Translations under genes and position numbers: made by a program
Notes under the pieces: model-generated
The model's input: the letters and a program-made list of their open reading frames with translations, nothing else
Told to the model about the DNA's origin: nothing
Database searches by the model: none
Part shown: positions 34,350 to 44,605 of the stretch, piece by piece
How the letters are laid out: each line of letters starts with the position of its first letter
Position numbering within the stretch: position 1 is the stretch's first letter
Source of the DNA: Scenedesmus sp. ARA3
Taxonomy: Eukaryota; Chlorophyta; Chlorophyceae; Sphaeropleales; Scenedesmaceae
DNA: 64,000 nt
Direction: 5' to 3'
Assembly: GCA_004335835.1 (NCBI GenBank)
Contig: RWJK01001462.1
Coordinates: 1-64,000 of the forward strand

Positions 34350-36298
34350 GGTCCCAAAGCAGCAGCAGGCCACCCTACCTCAGCAGCAAGTCAGCCCCAG
34401 ACTTCAGCAGCAGCAGAGCAGCAGCAGTGTCACTGGACGACTATGCCTCCACCCGGCAGGTGTCAAGCAGCATCCAGCAGCTGCTGCGGCAGCGGCGGCA
34501 GCAGCAGCTGCAGGCGGCAGGCCCCGCAGCAGCAGCGGCAGCAGCAGCAGCAGCCACAGCAGCCACTGCTGCTGCTGCTGCTACTCCTGCAGCCAGCAGC
34601 CCATTAGTGCTGCAGGGGCGGCTGCTAAAGCCGTTGGTGCAGGTGAGCTTGCTGACTGGTGATTAACCAGGGCTGCTGTGCGCTAGTAGCTGATCTGAAC
34701 TGCCAGTCCGCTGTACTGTCAGTCTAATGTGTTGCCTGTCCTGGGTGCCGCTAGCCTGCTGAAGCCATTTCTGCAGAGCAGCTTGCTATGTTTTGAGTCA
34801 CTCGTATAGATCGCCTGTCTCCTATACTGCCACCTGAGCGTGCTGCATGTCTACTGAACAATGTACAGGCAACCAGTTTACTTGGCAGCTGTTTGAATGC
34901 ACCACAAGCTAATGCTGCTGCTGCTGCCACTGCTGCTGTTTGTTGCCGGTTCTTTCAGGTGAAGATTTCGCTGTTGCTGGACACCACCACTTGGAGCTCA
35001 GGGCTGTATGCAACACCTCCAGTGAGTTGCGCAGTAACGGCATGTGCTTCAGTGCCAGCTGGCTGGTTGCTTTCTGCGCTGTTGCTAGCCCGCATGAACT
35101 TGCAGTTGGTGCCTCTGCATTGGCAGTGGGTCTCCTGCAGCAAGCCGGCAGCAGCAGGCAATCTGTCTGCTTCCTACAGCCTGCTGGCATGCTAAAACGT
35201 TGTATCAGACATTTGTATCAGCCATCTATCTGTCATTAATGCTGCTGTGCTGGCTGCTGCTGCTGCTGCCGCTGCCTCTGCAAGTGATATTGCGCATGCT
35301 GGCTGCAATGTTCGATGTTGCAGATGCTCTAGGAGCTCTGCAACAACTGCCTCTCATTTGCTCGTGCTGCTGCTGCTGCTGCTGCTGCAGGTGGTCCTGC
35401 GCATGCTGGCCGCCATGTTTGATGTCGCAGATGCTCTGGGCGCGCTGCAACAGGCCACCAACATCAAAGTGGAAGCTGTGTCTGGCTCCTGGGACTGGAC
35501 GCTTGTGCAGATGACTCGGGCCTGGGGTGGTGTGATGCTGGGGGTGCTAGGCCTGGCTGATGCGCTGCTGGAGCATGTGACACAGCTGACCCATGTGTCA
35601 GCTGCTGCACTGCTGGCAAAGGTGATTTGGGTTGCTGCTGTTGGTTTGATTTCGTCAAACATCCATCACGTTCGTTGCGTGGGTTACAGCGTGTGCGCAT
35701 GTGGTGCATCTATGCCAGAACAGCTTCCCAAGCAGCAAGTATCATCTTCCTAGTCTTCACCGTTTGTACCGCATATCTGGGACGTGCAGCACCTGCGAAC
35801 GAACTCTCCTCAGTGAGGAGTCCTTACTGACCCCACACCCACACCATAACCTTGTCTCTGCTTCTCGCCTTCACTTTCTGCCGCAGATCCGGGAGGTGCA
35901 GCACCTGCGCTTTCTATGTTGTTTTGTTCGTTTGCGGCAGCTGCTGCACATGCCGGGTACTGACCAAATGACCCCTCGTGGTGTTTTTTTCTCTCAGCCT
36001 CATCGTGTTCTTCTCGCTCACACTGTTTTATTGCTTGCTGCCATGTCTGCCATGGCAGATCCAGGAGGTGCAGCACCTGCGCTTTGAGTTCTTTGCGCGC
36101 TCAAGGGAGCTGCGGCGGCTGCTGCACATGGCGCTTGTCACCGACGAAGCGCTGTTTGAAGCCCACATGCCGGCCAGCCAGCCGCTGCACCTGCAGGGCC
36201 ACCTGCGCTTCTCTGCAGCGGTATATGCGGCCGGGAAGGTGTTAGACCGCATGACGACAGTCGCGCGCTGCGCGCTGGAAGCAGGGGGCAGAAATTGA
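24032..36298 (+). CDS. FUSC/aromatic-acid-exporter-like integral membrane protein
   Basis: Eighteen exons (24032-24168, 24765-24918, 26211-26382, 27015-27142, 27565-27765, 27870-28203, 28599-29272, 29552-29682, 30188-30389, 31035-31160, 31793-31813, 31991-32489, 32729-32919, 33334-33636, 33803-34642, 34959-35021, 35391-35621, 36059-36298) sum to 1,548 residues. Residues 1-197 form about six membrane helices (FMLGPMWLAISIGAIV, LWMLVVFVIIAALV). A long hydrophilic, partly polyAla/Ser region follows. Residues about 927-1091 form a second helix set (VICWTASAVVGATLGW, AAVICCFCFGVGCLSRS), then a large tail. Two membrane blocks separated by soluble regions is the FUSC/ArAE layout known from bacterial and plant exporters of aromatic acids; the cargo is unknown. 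The 21-nt exon 31793-31813 and the uninterrupted reading of 27870-28203 are the least certain parts. Confidence 0.72.
24630..24712 (+). repeat. Copy of the head of FUSC-gene exon 2, ending in a CTG tract
   Basis: tgcgcttcc...tcctgtgtg repeats the start of exon 2 (24766-24790) and then runs into about 11 CTG units. Confidence 0.7.
24985..25830 (+). repeat. Array of seven copies of the tail of FUSC-gene exon 2
   Basis: The segment encoding FMLGPMWLAISIGAIV with its GTGAG donor (true copy from 24871) recurs from 24991, 25125, 25268, 25382, 25516, about 25624 and about 25780, at 108-156 bp spacing. The first five copies are almost perfect at protein and splice-site level; the last two are heavily decayed. 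CAG tracts separate the units. Confidence 0.92.
25946..26026 (+). repeat. Copy of the head of FUSC-gene exon 3
   Basis: It encodes ATIAKLMPTSEAHMAMLCML after a GTGCAG acceptor, 260 bp before the true exon start at 26211. Confidence 0.9.
26870..26931 (+). repeat. Copy of the head of FUSC-gene exon 4
   Basis: GYKLPTVAQLWMLAV after a CCTGCAG acceptor copies GYQLATVAQLWMLVV at 27015. Confidence 0.9.
27371..27564 (+). repeat. Two 94-bp copies of the head of FUSC-gene exon 5
   Basis: Exon-like starts at 27377 and 27471 precede the true one at 27565 with an exact 94-bp period. Each has CCCTGCAG followed by LEDEVSLALRQLGHHLT (Arg for Gln in the second copy). Confidence 0.92.
28451..28500 (+). repeat. 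Copy of the acceptor region of FUSC-gene exon 7
   Basis: ctgccatt...ttgcaggactcgca is shared with 28569-28606. Confidence 0.75.
29866..30046 (+). repeat. Two copies of the head of FUSC-gene exon 9
   Basis: LSALDLVQQ recurs from 29871 and, extended to GDMTQLL, from 29950. The true exon begins at 30188. All three have a GCAG acceptor. Confidence 0.88.
30480..30870 (+). repeat. Three copies of the tail of FUSC-gene exon 9
   Basis: gctgcagggcggc...gtgctgcag followed by GTGCG (true copy 30361-30394) recurs at 30491, 30737 and 30831. Confidence 0.9.
31225..31736 (+). repeat. Array of five copies of the tail of FUSC-gene exon 10
   Basis: The segment encoding ASADTPFVMPKAHW with its GTGAG or GTGGG donor (true copy 31118-31166) recurs near 31228, 31339, 31451, 31563 and 31691. 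The central units are exactly 112 bp apart and nearly identical along their whole length, including intron bases. Confidence 0.93.
33027..33165 (+). repeat. Near-identical copy of FUSC-gene exon 13
   Basis: About 135 bp repeat 32784-32925 with only silent or third-position changes, including CTCAG before and AAG|GTG after. It encodes the same CVMVATLALLHGVPTAYRY segment and could be an alternative exon. Confidence 0.92.
35278..35350 (+). repeat. Copy of the head of FUSC-gene exon 17
   Basis: ILRMLAAMFDVADALGALQQ copies VLRMLAAMFDVADALGALQQ at 35394, but the preceding AG acceptor has become AAGT. Confidence 0.88.
35772..35960 (+). repeat. Two copies of the head of FUSC-gene exon 18
   Basis: IREVQHLRF after CCGCAG at 35887 is close to the real IQEVQHLRF at 36059. 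A weaker copy lies at 35775-35800. Confidence 0.8.
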
Positions 36299-36408
36299 AG
36301 CAGTCGATGGCAGCCAGTACACTGCCAGGCAAGTTGCGGCTCTGTTTTGCTGCACACTGGATGCCGATGCTGATCAGGCAAGCAGTTTGGCGCGGCCAGG
36401 GGGGTATG

Positions 36409-36536
36409 GCCAGCCAGCCGCTGCACCTGCAGGGCCACCTGCGCTTCTCTGAGGCGGTGTGTGCAGCAGGCAAGGTGCTGGACCGCATGACTACAGTTGC
36501 GCGCTGCGCGCTGGAAGCTGGAGGGCGGATGTGAGT
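36409..36536 (+). repeat. Copy of the FUSC-gene terminal exon tail with its own stop
   Basis: About 127 bp repeat 36172-36298 (SQPLHLQGHLRFS to ALEAGG) and end in TGA. It starts 237 bp after the original. Confidence 0.92.
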
Positions 36537-38509
36537 CGATTGTGTGTCGTGTTGTGTGCTTTTCTGGCTATCGGGTGGTCTGCTGCTCACGGGATTTGTT
36601 GCACAGGCAAGAGCAGGGCCGAGCAGCGGGGTTGAGTGACGGCATCTGGCGCAGTGTTTGAACACAGCAGCGGGGTTGAGTGATGTCATCTGGTGCAGTG
36701 TTCGAACACAGCAGCAGGTTCAGTGATGGCATCCTGCAGTGCTGCGAGAGGGGTATTGAGCATGTTGGGGGCAGCAGCTAAAAGGTGGTGAGACAGTGCT
36801 GGCGCCTGATTAATCAATATTGCTTAGTTGTTTCACCTGCAGGGGTGCTTGGGCTGCAGTGTTAACATTATTGCGCACAAAGCAGCGCAGTACAGCTTGT
36901 TGACAGGCCAAAGCTGTGTTCTCAGCTGTTCAGCATATTTTGTTTACAGTGCAGTGCCACGGTGTGACATTTCAGTTCGACAGTTCAAGTTGGCAGTTCA
37001 GACCATGTGGACAGTTCAGTTCAGAAGTTTGTTACGCACTTGAGAACCACAGTTGACGCAGCTGACAACCTGCAGAATAGGGCGTGACTGGTGTGCAAGC
37101 TGTGCATTGTTGGAAAGTAAATGCCACATGTGGACTTTACTCCTGTTATTTTGCTCAAAGGTTGGGCTGAGCTCATCAGAACAGAAACGTTGCATGTTGT
37201 TTGTGCAGCCGTGCTGATCTTCATGGCTGCTTTGTATCCTCGGCTGCGCCGCTGTTGACAGCGCTCAGCCGCATGTGAATGAATTATAAAATCCCCATTG
37301 TTGAGTTGCAGTAGTTGGCGATGCATGCTGTTTCTGCAAGCCTCATAAACCGATTATGTGGCAGTACTGTCACTAGTGACTGTTTGTGGTGTTCTCAGGC
37401 GGAATGCAGCTGCAGCAATGCACTCAGAACACGATTTTCCCTGCAGTCAACAGGAGAAAACATACTTACAACCTTTACGCATTGGCTGCTTGGGAAGTTC
37501 TGCTAAACCACAGTGCGGCAAGCTGTTGACAGCTGCATGCAGATGTATGTCACATCAACCATGCGTCTCAACTCGTTTGCATGCAGGTCCTGTACACATG
37601 TGTTTACAGTCCTGTACACATGTGTTTTGCAGGGACGCCGACTCGCTTGCAGTTTGGTTTACTGTACTGTGTTGACAAACCCACCATCATCATGTTGTCA
37701 TCAAGGCACAGACAGCGCCATATGTCCATCGCACGCTGGGCTACTGCCTGAGGCAGGTTTCAGTCCTCAGATGTAATGCAGATTTATGCACATGTGATGA
37801 TCATGTGGATGTCTAGATGTGCCACACTCTGCGCTGTGAATCTGGGGCACTGGGGTCCTTTGGTAACACGGAAGTGCAGGGTGCTCAGAAGTTTGAGTTG
37901 TCTACTTGTGCGCTGCACGACCGTTGGCGCCGTTGTTTCGAGGCAGCACCTAGCTAGGGTTTTGAGCCTTTGCACACTCACTAGAGTCACCCTCGTGGGG
38001 TGCAGCTTGTTAGTGTGCACTGGTACGCAATTTGGCACATTGGCGTACTGCAACCTGGCGGTGTGTTTGCAGTACGGCTGCCTGTGCATACAATTGCTTG
38101 CCTTGCTGCTTTTGTCCACGCCTTGGTAGTGCCCGCCGCGTTCAACTTGTCGCTCGCTCTACGCTTGACTATCTCGATCGGCTTTCAAACAATCAGCCAC
38201 GATACACACGGTCCGGCCTGCAGCCACACCATCCCGCTTGGCAGTGCCCGCACTGTTGTGCTGTTGTGTGCCACCTGGTTCGCAACCCTGCACACCCACA
38301 GCACCTATTCTGGATCGGAACTGCCATCGTCATGCAAAAGCACAACCTGCAGGTGATCTTTGGTTTCAGCCCGCGTTGTGCGCGCCGCTGGCAAGACAGC
38401 AGTCGAGTGCAGCACAGCACAGCCTGCTGCTATCCCACCTTTGACTCGGTCGGCCGCCCCTGTGCTGCATGCTGCATGTGTCTTTCTACAGGACACCGAC
38501 AGCACAGCA
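36537..38509. other. Intergenic with a 45-bp tandem repeat
   Basis: About 2 kb between the FUSC-like gene and the LRR gene. Three units of about 45 bp (cagcggggttgagtgatg-like) start near 36624, 36668 and 36713. A duplicated cctgtacacatgtgttt occurs near 37585-37628. No exon is convincing; a 5' untranslated exon of the LRR gene could be present. Confidence 0.5.
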
Positions 38510-40192
38510 ATGGCTGCCCTTGCCATTGCCCTGGCACACCCACTGCTCAGCTCAGACAGCAGGGTCTTGTGCGCAGCTGCACGAGTGAGCAGAGCATGGA
38601 GACGCGCAGTGCAGGAGTGCAGCGCTTGCAACTTGGACATCGTCCTCCAGGGGTTTAAACCCAAGGGGGTATGCTGCTTTGCAGCCTGGCTGCCGCGGCA
38701 TGCACCTCTGGTGAAGAGCATCAGCTTTCAAGGCGGCCCCTACGACAGCTTTACACGTGTACAACGGCTGGATTACATGCCCATGTCACACCAGCTGCTG
38801 CATGATGCTTTGCAGCTGGCACAGCTGCTGCCAGCCGAAGCAGCAGCACAAACAGCAGCAGCAGAGGGCTCTGGCAGCTGTGCCAGACCTGTCACTGGGC
38901 GCGAGAAGCAGCACGGCCTGCAGCTGCAGCGCTTCTGCAGCAACTCCCCCAGATCAGCTGTCATGCTCGCTGACTTGCCACCCCACAGCTTGACAGCACT
39001 TGAACTGGACTTTCAAACAAGCATCGGAGTTGATGGTAACAGGCTGTCAGCGCTGCTGGTACGCCTGAGCAGCCTGCAGCAGCTGCGCCTGTCACCAGCT
39101 GTGTATGGGGTGAGCATCCCAGGCAGCTGCCTTGCAAGCGTTGCACGCCTCGGGCAGCTAACAGAACTTGTGCTAGGCGGGAGCTGGCAGGCAGCTGACC
39201 AGCCCCTGCAGCAGCTGCTGCAGCAGCTGCTGCCGCTGCGGCTGCTGAAGCTGCGGCTCTGGCGCCTGCCCGTAATCAACTTGGCAGCTCTAACCAGATT
39301 GGAGGAGTTTGAGTCAAGCGCAGAGCTGTTGCAAGGCTCGGTGTTGCCGCTGCAGCTGCAGCGGCTGCAGTTGCACAGCTGCAGCAGCACTAATGCTGTG
39401 GCTGTGTTGCAGCACCTGCAGGAGCTAAGCCTGGGTGTGCAGTGTGAGGATACTGAGCAGCTGCTGCGCTTAACGCAGCTGTCAAGCCTCCGCCACCTGG
39501 CGCTTCACTACACGCGCTCCGCAAAGATACCAGCAGCGACTGCAGCAGCGTGGCAGCACCTGCAGCAGCTGCAGGAGCTGTCTTTAAAGTACAAAGCTGG
39601 CGGTGCGCCGACCGAGCAGCAATTAGAGGGCATCTTGGCTGGCGTTGCAGCTAGCACGCAGCTGACCAAGCTGGAGTTTGCGGCTGCCATGCGCGCAGGA
39701 GGTCAAGTGGAGGGTGAAGATGAAGATGATGGATCTGATGTTGACTATGACGGTTTTTTGCGTGTAGCTGCATGCGCAAGCTTGGCAGGCTTGACCCGCC
39801 TCAGGCACTTGGCGTTCCCACAGGCGTACATGGTGCCTTGTGATCCATTCGCACTGACAGCGCTGACTGCACTGACGCACCTGGACTTGCGCTCTGCTGA
39901 TGAGGGTGTAGACGACGTGGTAGCAAATGTGCTTGCATGCAGCTTGAAGCAGCTCTGCTACTTGGATCTGAGCTATTGCGATCTAGGCAGCATGGTCTGC
40001 ATGGCAGCGATTGGGCATTTGAGCCAGCTGACGGCGCTGAAGCTCGGCTCGGTCCAAGAGTTGACTGAGCGGGGGCTGATGCTGCTGACAGGGCTGCAGT
40101 CTTTGCAGGTCTTGGAGGTCCAGCAGAATGCCGAGGTCACGACTGCAGTGCTGGACAGGTTTTGGGCGGCGTTGCGCCAGCAGCGGCACTGA
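38510..40192 (+). CDS. Leucine-rich-repeat protein with F-box-like N-terminus
   Basis: A single large exon gives 560 residues from the Met at 38510. The frame stays open upstream to 38360, but a TTTCTACAG acceptor at 38482-38490 suggests that part is intron. Residues about 3-40 (IALAHPLLSSDS, AARVSRAWRRAVQE) resemble the F-box/cyclin-F-like helices found before LRRs. From about residue 165 on, irregular LRRs repeat LxxLxL: LTALELDF, LQQLRLS, LTELVLGG, LRHLALHY, LTHLDLRS, LCYLDLSYCDLG, LTALKLGS, LQVLEVQQ. An acidic loop interrupts them near 400. Such proteins often act as SCF ubiquitin-ligase receptors, but the F-box is weak, so that is inference. TGTAA lies 33 nt past the stop. Confidence 0.8.
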   Translation: MAALAIALAHPLLSSDSRVLCAAARVSRAWRRAVQECSACNLDIVLQGFKPKGVCCFAAWLPRHAPLVKSISFQGGPYDSFTRVQRLDYMPMSHQLLHDALQLAQLLPAEAAAQTAAAEGSGSCARPVTGREKQHGLQLQRFCSNSPRSAVMLADLPPHSLTALELDFQTSIGVDGNRLSALLVRLSSLQQLRLSPAVYGVSIPGSCLASVARLGQLTELVLGGSWQAADQPLQQLLQQLLPLRLLKLRLWRLPVINLAALTRLEEFESSAELLQGSVLPLQLQRLQLHSCSSTNAVAVLQHLQELSLGVQCEDTEQLLRLTQLSSLRHLALHYTRSAKIPAATAAAWQHLQQLQELSLKYKAGGAPTEQQLEGILAGVAASTQLTKLEFAAAMRAGGQVEGEDEDDGSDVDYDGFLRVAACASLAGLTRLRHLAFPQAYMVPCDPFALTALTALTHLDLRSADEGVDDVVANVLACSLKQLCYLDLSYCDLGSMVCMAAIGHLSQLTALKLGSVQELTERGLMLLTGLQSLQVLEVQQNAEVTTAVLDRFWAALRQQRH

Positions 40193-40224
40193 AACAGTGA
40201 ATCATTCGTGTGGCGTGTGCATCC

Positions 40225-40229
40225 TGTAA
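40225..40229 (+). terminator. Probable TGTAA polyadenylation signal of the LRR gene
   Basis: TGTAA sits 33 nt after the stop codon. In green algae the cleavage site usually follows within 10-20 nt. Confidence 0.45.
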
Positions 40230-40811
40230 AGCTTGTGCAGCGGCATGTTTAGAAGATTTTCTGTACCAGATGGAGTATTCAACACTCCAGGTTGGATTCT
40301 GTCGTAGACAATGAGCCTGGCATTCGCTCGCCACATGGGCACTGTTCGTTGATTCATTACAAAGTGCAGAGACTGCAGGTCTGCACATGCGGCGTGGCCT
40401 GCTCTTTGCATGCTGGGCAGAGCTTTGCAACTCGGATTGCCTCACCTCTCATATTACCATAGCAATTGCCCCTCATGTCTGACTCTACAAGAGCTGAGGG
40501 CTACCCAGACACCTCGTGCAGCAATGGTTGGTGAAACGGCGTGCATGAGTGCTACTCGGGAGTGCAGCTCACCGCCAGCAGCAATCAGCGCCCAAGTGTA
40601 CACCAGTCCCATAGTAATACCACAAATGCCAAGAAGTTGACCAGAGGTGGTCGCTCGCCTGCTTGCGCGCAACAGACGCAATGCACAGTACTCAGCACGC
40701 CATGCTGCAGGCTACACTGTCCTGCAGCAGCAATGTACAGCCCGTAAGCAACGCCTGCCGCAGGTCGGGCAACCATGCATCATACGATGATGCATAGTAT
40801 CCAACCACGTC
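40230..40811. other. Convergent intergenic region
   Basis: The 3' ends of the LRR gene (plus) and the polyGln gene (minus) face each other here. I see nothing coding. Confidence 0.5.
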
Positions 40812-43800
40812 TTACTGCAATGCTGACAGCAGGTACGCCAGCAGCACTGGCGGCTGCCCCGTCTGCTGCTGCGCCACCTCATACCACGGCGCATGCAGCT
40901 GCACTATGCTGCCAGGGTTCATATCCACTGCATGCGCAGCCTTGGACTGCACAAACAGGAACACCTGCTGCCCAGGCTGGCAGCTCTGCTGCTGCTGCTG
41001 CCGCTGGCTTGCGCCTCCTGCAGCAGCCTGTTGTGCTTGCTGCTGCTGCTGCTGCTGCTGCTGCAGCTGGCTGTGTGTCACTTTGCAGAGGCACTTGACC
41101 ATGTGGGCCTCCCAGGACTTGCTCAGCACCTCCAGGCCCAAGCCACCTGCAGCAGCCCGAGCACCAACACACATTTGTCAACACATTTGTCGATATACGT
41201 TTGTGTTGTTTGTCCCTGAGAGCAGCGCAAGCACCAGGAAGCAGCTTGAGAACTACAAGATGCCATTACTTGCACTCCTTTCCGGCCGGCGGCCACTTGT
41301 GTGATAGCACTGGCAGCAGGACAGCGCACATATTGTGGTGCGTATACAACCTGTCAGCCCAACCGCGCATGGCATGCTAACAGTTGAGAGTTTATTGCAC
41401 CACACCAGCGACACTTACTGTCACCTAAAGATCAGCATACATCCTCACCTTGCTGTTGCGCAGCCCTGCCCGGCCTGTTGGCAGCAGCCAGCGCCTCTGC
41501 AAGCTGCTCCTGCTGCTCCTTTTGTGCTGCTGCCACCTGCTGCATCACCTTTGCCAAGCTGCTGCCTGCAGGAACTGGCACTCCCCTGCCACCTGCCTGC
41601 GCCAGCGCTGCTGCTAAGCTGCTCCCTGCGGGCCTCGCTGCTGCAGGAATAGCTTGCAGGAACTGCTGCTGCCGCCGCCGCTGCTCTGTCATCAGCACCA
41701 AAGGGTTGCTGGCTGCTGAGCTGGCCCTCGCAGCACCACCAGCACCACCACCAGCTGTTATGACGCTGCCGTGACTGATGCTGCTGCCTGCTGGCAGCCT
41801 GCGGTTGCCAACAAGGTGCTGCTGCTGCTGCTCGTCGGTCTGCTGCTCTGCTGCACCATGGGGCCCAGCTGCCGCAGCAGCTGCAGCAGCACCAGCAGCA
41901 GCTGGTGCTTCTGTATCCTCTTCAGCGAATAGTGCAGCAGGCACTACATGTGCTGTCAGCTCATCTTCCTCAGCAGCACCATCCACATCCATTGCTGCCC
42001 TGCCGCTGCTGCCCCTACAGCTGTACACAGCGCCAGCAGCACCTGCAACCCCTGCAGCAGCACCCCCGAGCGGCGTAGCCTCACCCTGCGCTGCTGCTGC
42101 CGCAGCATGTGGTGCCGCCGGGTTCAGCCGCGAGCCCTTGTTACTGCTGTTTCGAGGGGTCGCTGCTTGCAGGGTGAGCCCGGGCCTCCAGCTGCTGTGC
42201 GGGGTCCTGCTGCTGCTGTTGTCGAGTGCTGCTGGTGCTCCTGCATCTGCATGAAGGCCCCGCTGCCTTGCAGGAGTAGCTGCAGCTGCACCGCCTAGCA
42301 GTGCTGCAAGAGGGTTGCTAGCAGCAGCAGCAGCAGCAGCAGCACCAGCACTGGTGCCTGCCACTGGTTGAGGGCGACTGGGCCTGCCAGCTGCTGTCGC
42401 TGCTGTGTACTGCTTCGCCGTGCTGGCATCAGCCGCTGCTGCTGCTGTTGGCGTATCCTTGATTGAGAACTTTGCTTTCTTTTTGTGAGCGAGCTGCTGC
42501 TGCGGGGTTGTGAAGCTGCTGTACAGTGTGCTCCTGCGGCGGCCCTGCTGCGGTTGCTTCTGCTTGTGCTGCTGCTTCACAGGTGCAGACTGCTGGCTAG
42601 ACAGCCCCAGCAGCTGACTCATGCTTGCAGGAGTCTTGCTGGGTTGTTGCTGCTGCTGCTGCTGCTGCTGTTGTGGTTGCTGCTGCTGCCTGTTGTGCCA
42701 TGGGTTGACCAAGGGCGTGCGCAGTGCTGTGTCCTGCTGCTGCTGCTGCTGCTCCTGCAACAGTCCTGCAAGCATGTGCCTGTTGTTGTCCAGCAGTTTT
42801 CCAGCCGCGCCCTGCACAGCAGAAACCAGCCAGCCACACAGAAGCAGACATACATTCAGGAAAGTAACACAGCAACTGTTGCTGTGATGCACTCAAGCGA
42901 GGCCATAGCACATCCTTGCATCAGGTTGCGTACACAATGTCCGTACATTAGGGAAGTTGCGCACAGCACTCAGCAACCAAGTCCCACCTGTCTGCTGTGC
43001 TGCGGCATCCCATGCTGGTGCATCAATGGCTCTTTAAGAGCGATCTGCTGCTCTTCCCCAAGCAGAGCTGCCTGAGTGAGGTGCTGCAGGTCGCTCCACA
43101 CGCCCTGACCTGCTGCTGCCACTGCATCTGCTGCATCTGGAGAAGGAGAAGAATGCACTGCATCCTCTGCCCATGTTGTGGGTGCTGCATAGTTTGTTGT
43201 CAAGCCACCTGCGTCCATGCAAGCCCGTCAGCCATGCGGAGGACCGCGAGACAGGCGCAGCACGGCCAAGCAACAACGTCTGCTCACCTGCTGCGAGGGC
43301 CTGTTGTGCTGCTACAGAACGATTTATTTTTGAAATTTCTGGTAGTTGAGTTAGCTGCGGCAGGTTATCGTGATAGGCAACTTGAATGTGCTCAGTCTCA
43401 TCCTGAACTGCACCAGTGTGCTGCGACCTGCCGTAGAGGAACATGACGTCAGAACAAAGCAGTGTCTTGTAATTTGTGCAACATAGCTTCACCAAAGACC
43501 AGCCTCTGCTGGCTTGGCCCACGGTTAGACCAAGTAGTCAAGGGCAGTCATACAGGGTCGAGTGCTGCTGAACCATGTCAATTTCTAGAACAGACGGGCG
43601 AGACCAGGGTTGCAGTGATGAGCAAAGATCAACGGGGCCAGTCGGTCGCGCTTGAGGCTTGCCGCAAGACAAAGGTGCACCGATGGCAGAGTTGTGCCCC
43701 ATCATTTCAATCATGGGCGTGGTACAGAGCCGCTGAAAGCGATCCTGAAGAAACATGTCTGCGAACTTGAACTCATGCTTGTCGTATGTAGGGCTATTGC

Positions 43801-44081
43801 CTGCCACTTTGTAAGGTTGCAGTTGCATTTTGCTATGCACACTCACCGTATGCTTTGTGTCCAGCTGACAGAGGTTGTAACGGTCCGAGGTTCACAAAAT
43901 GGGATGAGGCACAGCATGGATTTGCTAACACACACACTAGATGTTTCTGCATATCTTGAGCTCTACTCGCACCTCTTTGAAGGCTTGTCAGCAGGCTGGT
44001 CTGGTTGTCTGATGTGACAGTGACAGGTGTCTCTGTGGGCTGGAGTGCCACTCCACATTGTGCCACACTTGCAGTGCACCT
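40812..44081 (-). CDS. Unrecognised polyGln/polyAla-rich protein, 5' end uncertain
   Basis: I do not recognise this family. Candidate exons are 44081-43973, 43847-43864 (18 nt), 43800-43554, 43427-43288, 43208-42988, 42811-41449 and 41146-40812. Their phases (1, 1, 2, 1, 0, 1) chain without conflict into an 810-residue frame, but no start Met is fixed; a shorter model would begin at the ATG at 43444. The first third is not low complexity (TYDKHEFKFADMFLQDRF, HNSAIGAPLSCGKP, IQVAYHDNLPQLTQLPEI). The middle has a basic patch (AHKKKAKFSIKD) amid Gln, Ala and Ser runs. The C-terminal exon, LEVLSKSWEAHMVKCLCKV then VFLFVQS and PGSIVQLHAPWYEV, has an alternating strand pattern that might be an OB-like fold. 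It is divergent from the SFI1-like gene. Confidence 0.55.
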
Positions 44082-44605
44082 CTGCAAGCACGTCAACAGC
44101 TGTCCCACACCATGAGGGCAGCACGGCCGTTTGCCTCCAGTCCAACCCTTTTTACTTGCTGCAAATTTGATACGAATCAGCCCAGCAGAACTAGTCGCCT
44201 CGCCAGCGCTGCTGAGCAGTGTTGAAGACTCGTAACATGTTTGACCATGTTTGACCTGTTGCTCTTTCTGAAGGTACGCAACACTCATCATAGTCGTAAT
44301 TAAGTTTCTGACAAAGGAATTGTTGTTTTGTTCGGCGTGTTGTTGCTGCCATCGCCTACTGCAGCTCAACGTTCGTTGTCAGCAAGAAAAAAACAGCACC
44401 TCATGCTTATCTTGTTCGAAGAGTTTTATATGGCTTGTTCGTAACCATGGTTGCATTTTCAGCTGGCGAGGTCACCTGAAGCGATTGCTGCTGGATGAAT
44501 GGGCGCCAATGCGGGAGCATCGACGCAACAGGTGCTGCACAAACATTAAACGTTACTCATATGAACGATCGGTGTAGTTGTTTGGCTGCCTAGCGCTTCA
44601 AGTGC
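44082..44605. promoter_or_regulatory. Probable bidirectional upstream region
   Basis: This stretch separates the polyGln gene (minus) from the SFI1-like gene (plus). An open stretch at 44471-44537 on the plus strand reads like an SFI1 repeat (WRGHLKRLLLDEW) behind a TTTTCAG acceptor, but its donor phase does not join to the next exon, so I left it out of the model. Confidence 0.4.

Noticed and set aside
38360..38509. Upstream 50 codons in frame with the LRR protein
   Set aside because: A pyrimidine-rich TTTCTACAG acceptor at 38482-38490 and lack of domain content suggest intron or leader; the Met at 38510 is preferred.
44471..44537. SFI1-like open stretch (WRGHLKRLLLDEW) as an upstream exon of the giant gene
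   Set aside because: Its only good donor leaves phase 2, which would put a stop in the following exon; kept as a possible dead copy or part of an unseen first exon.
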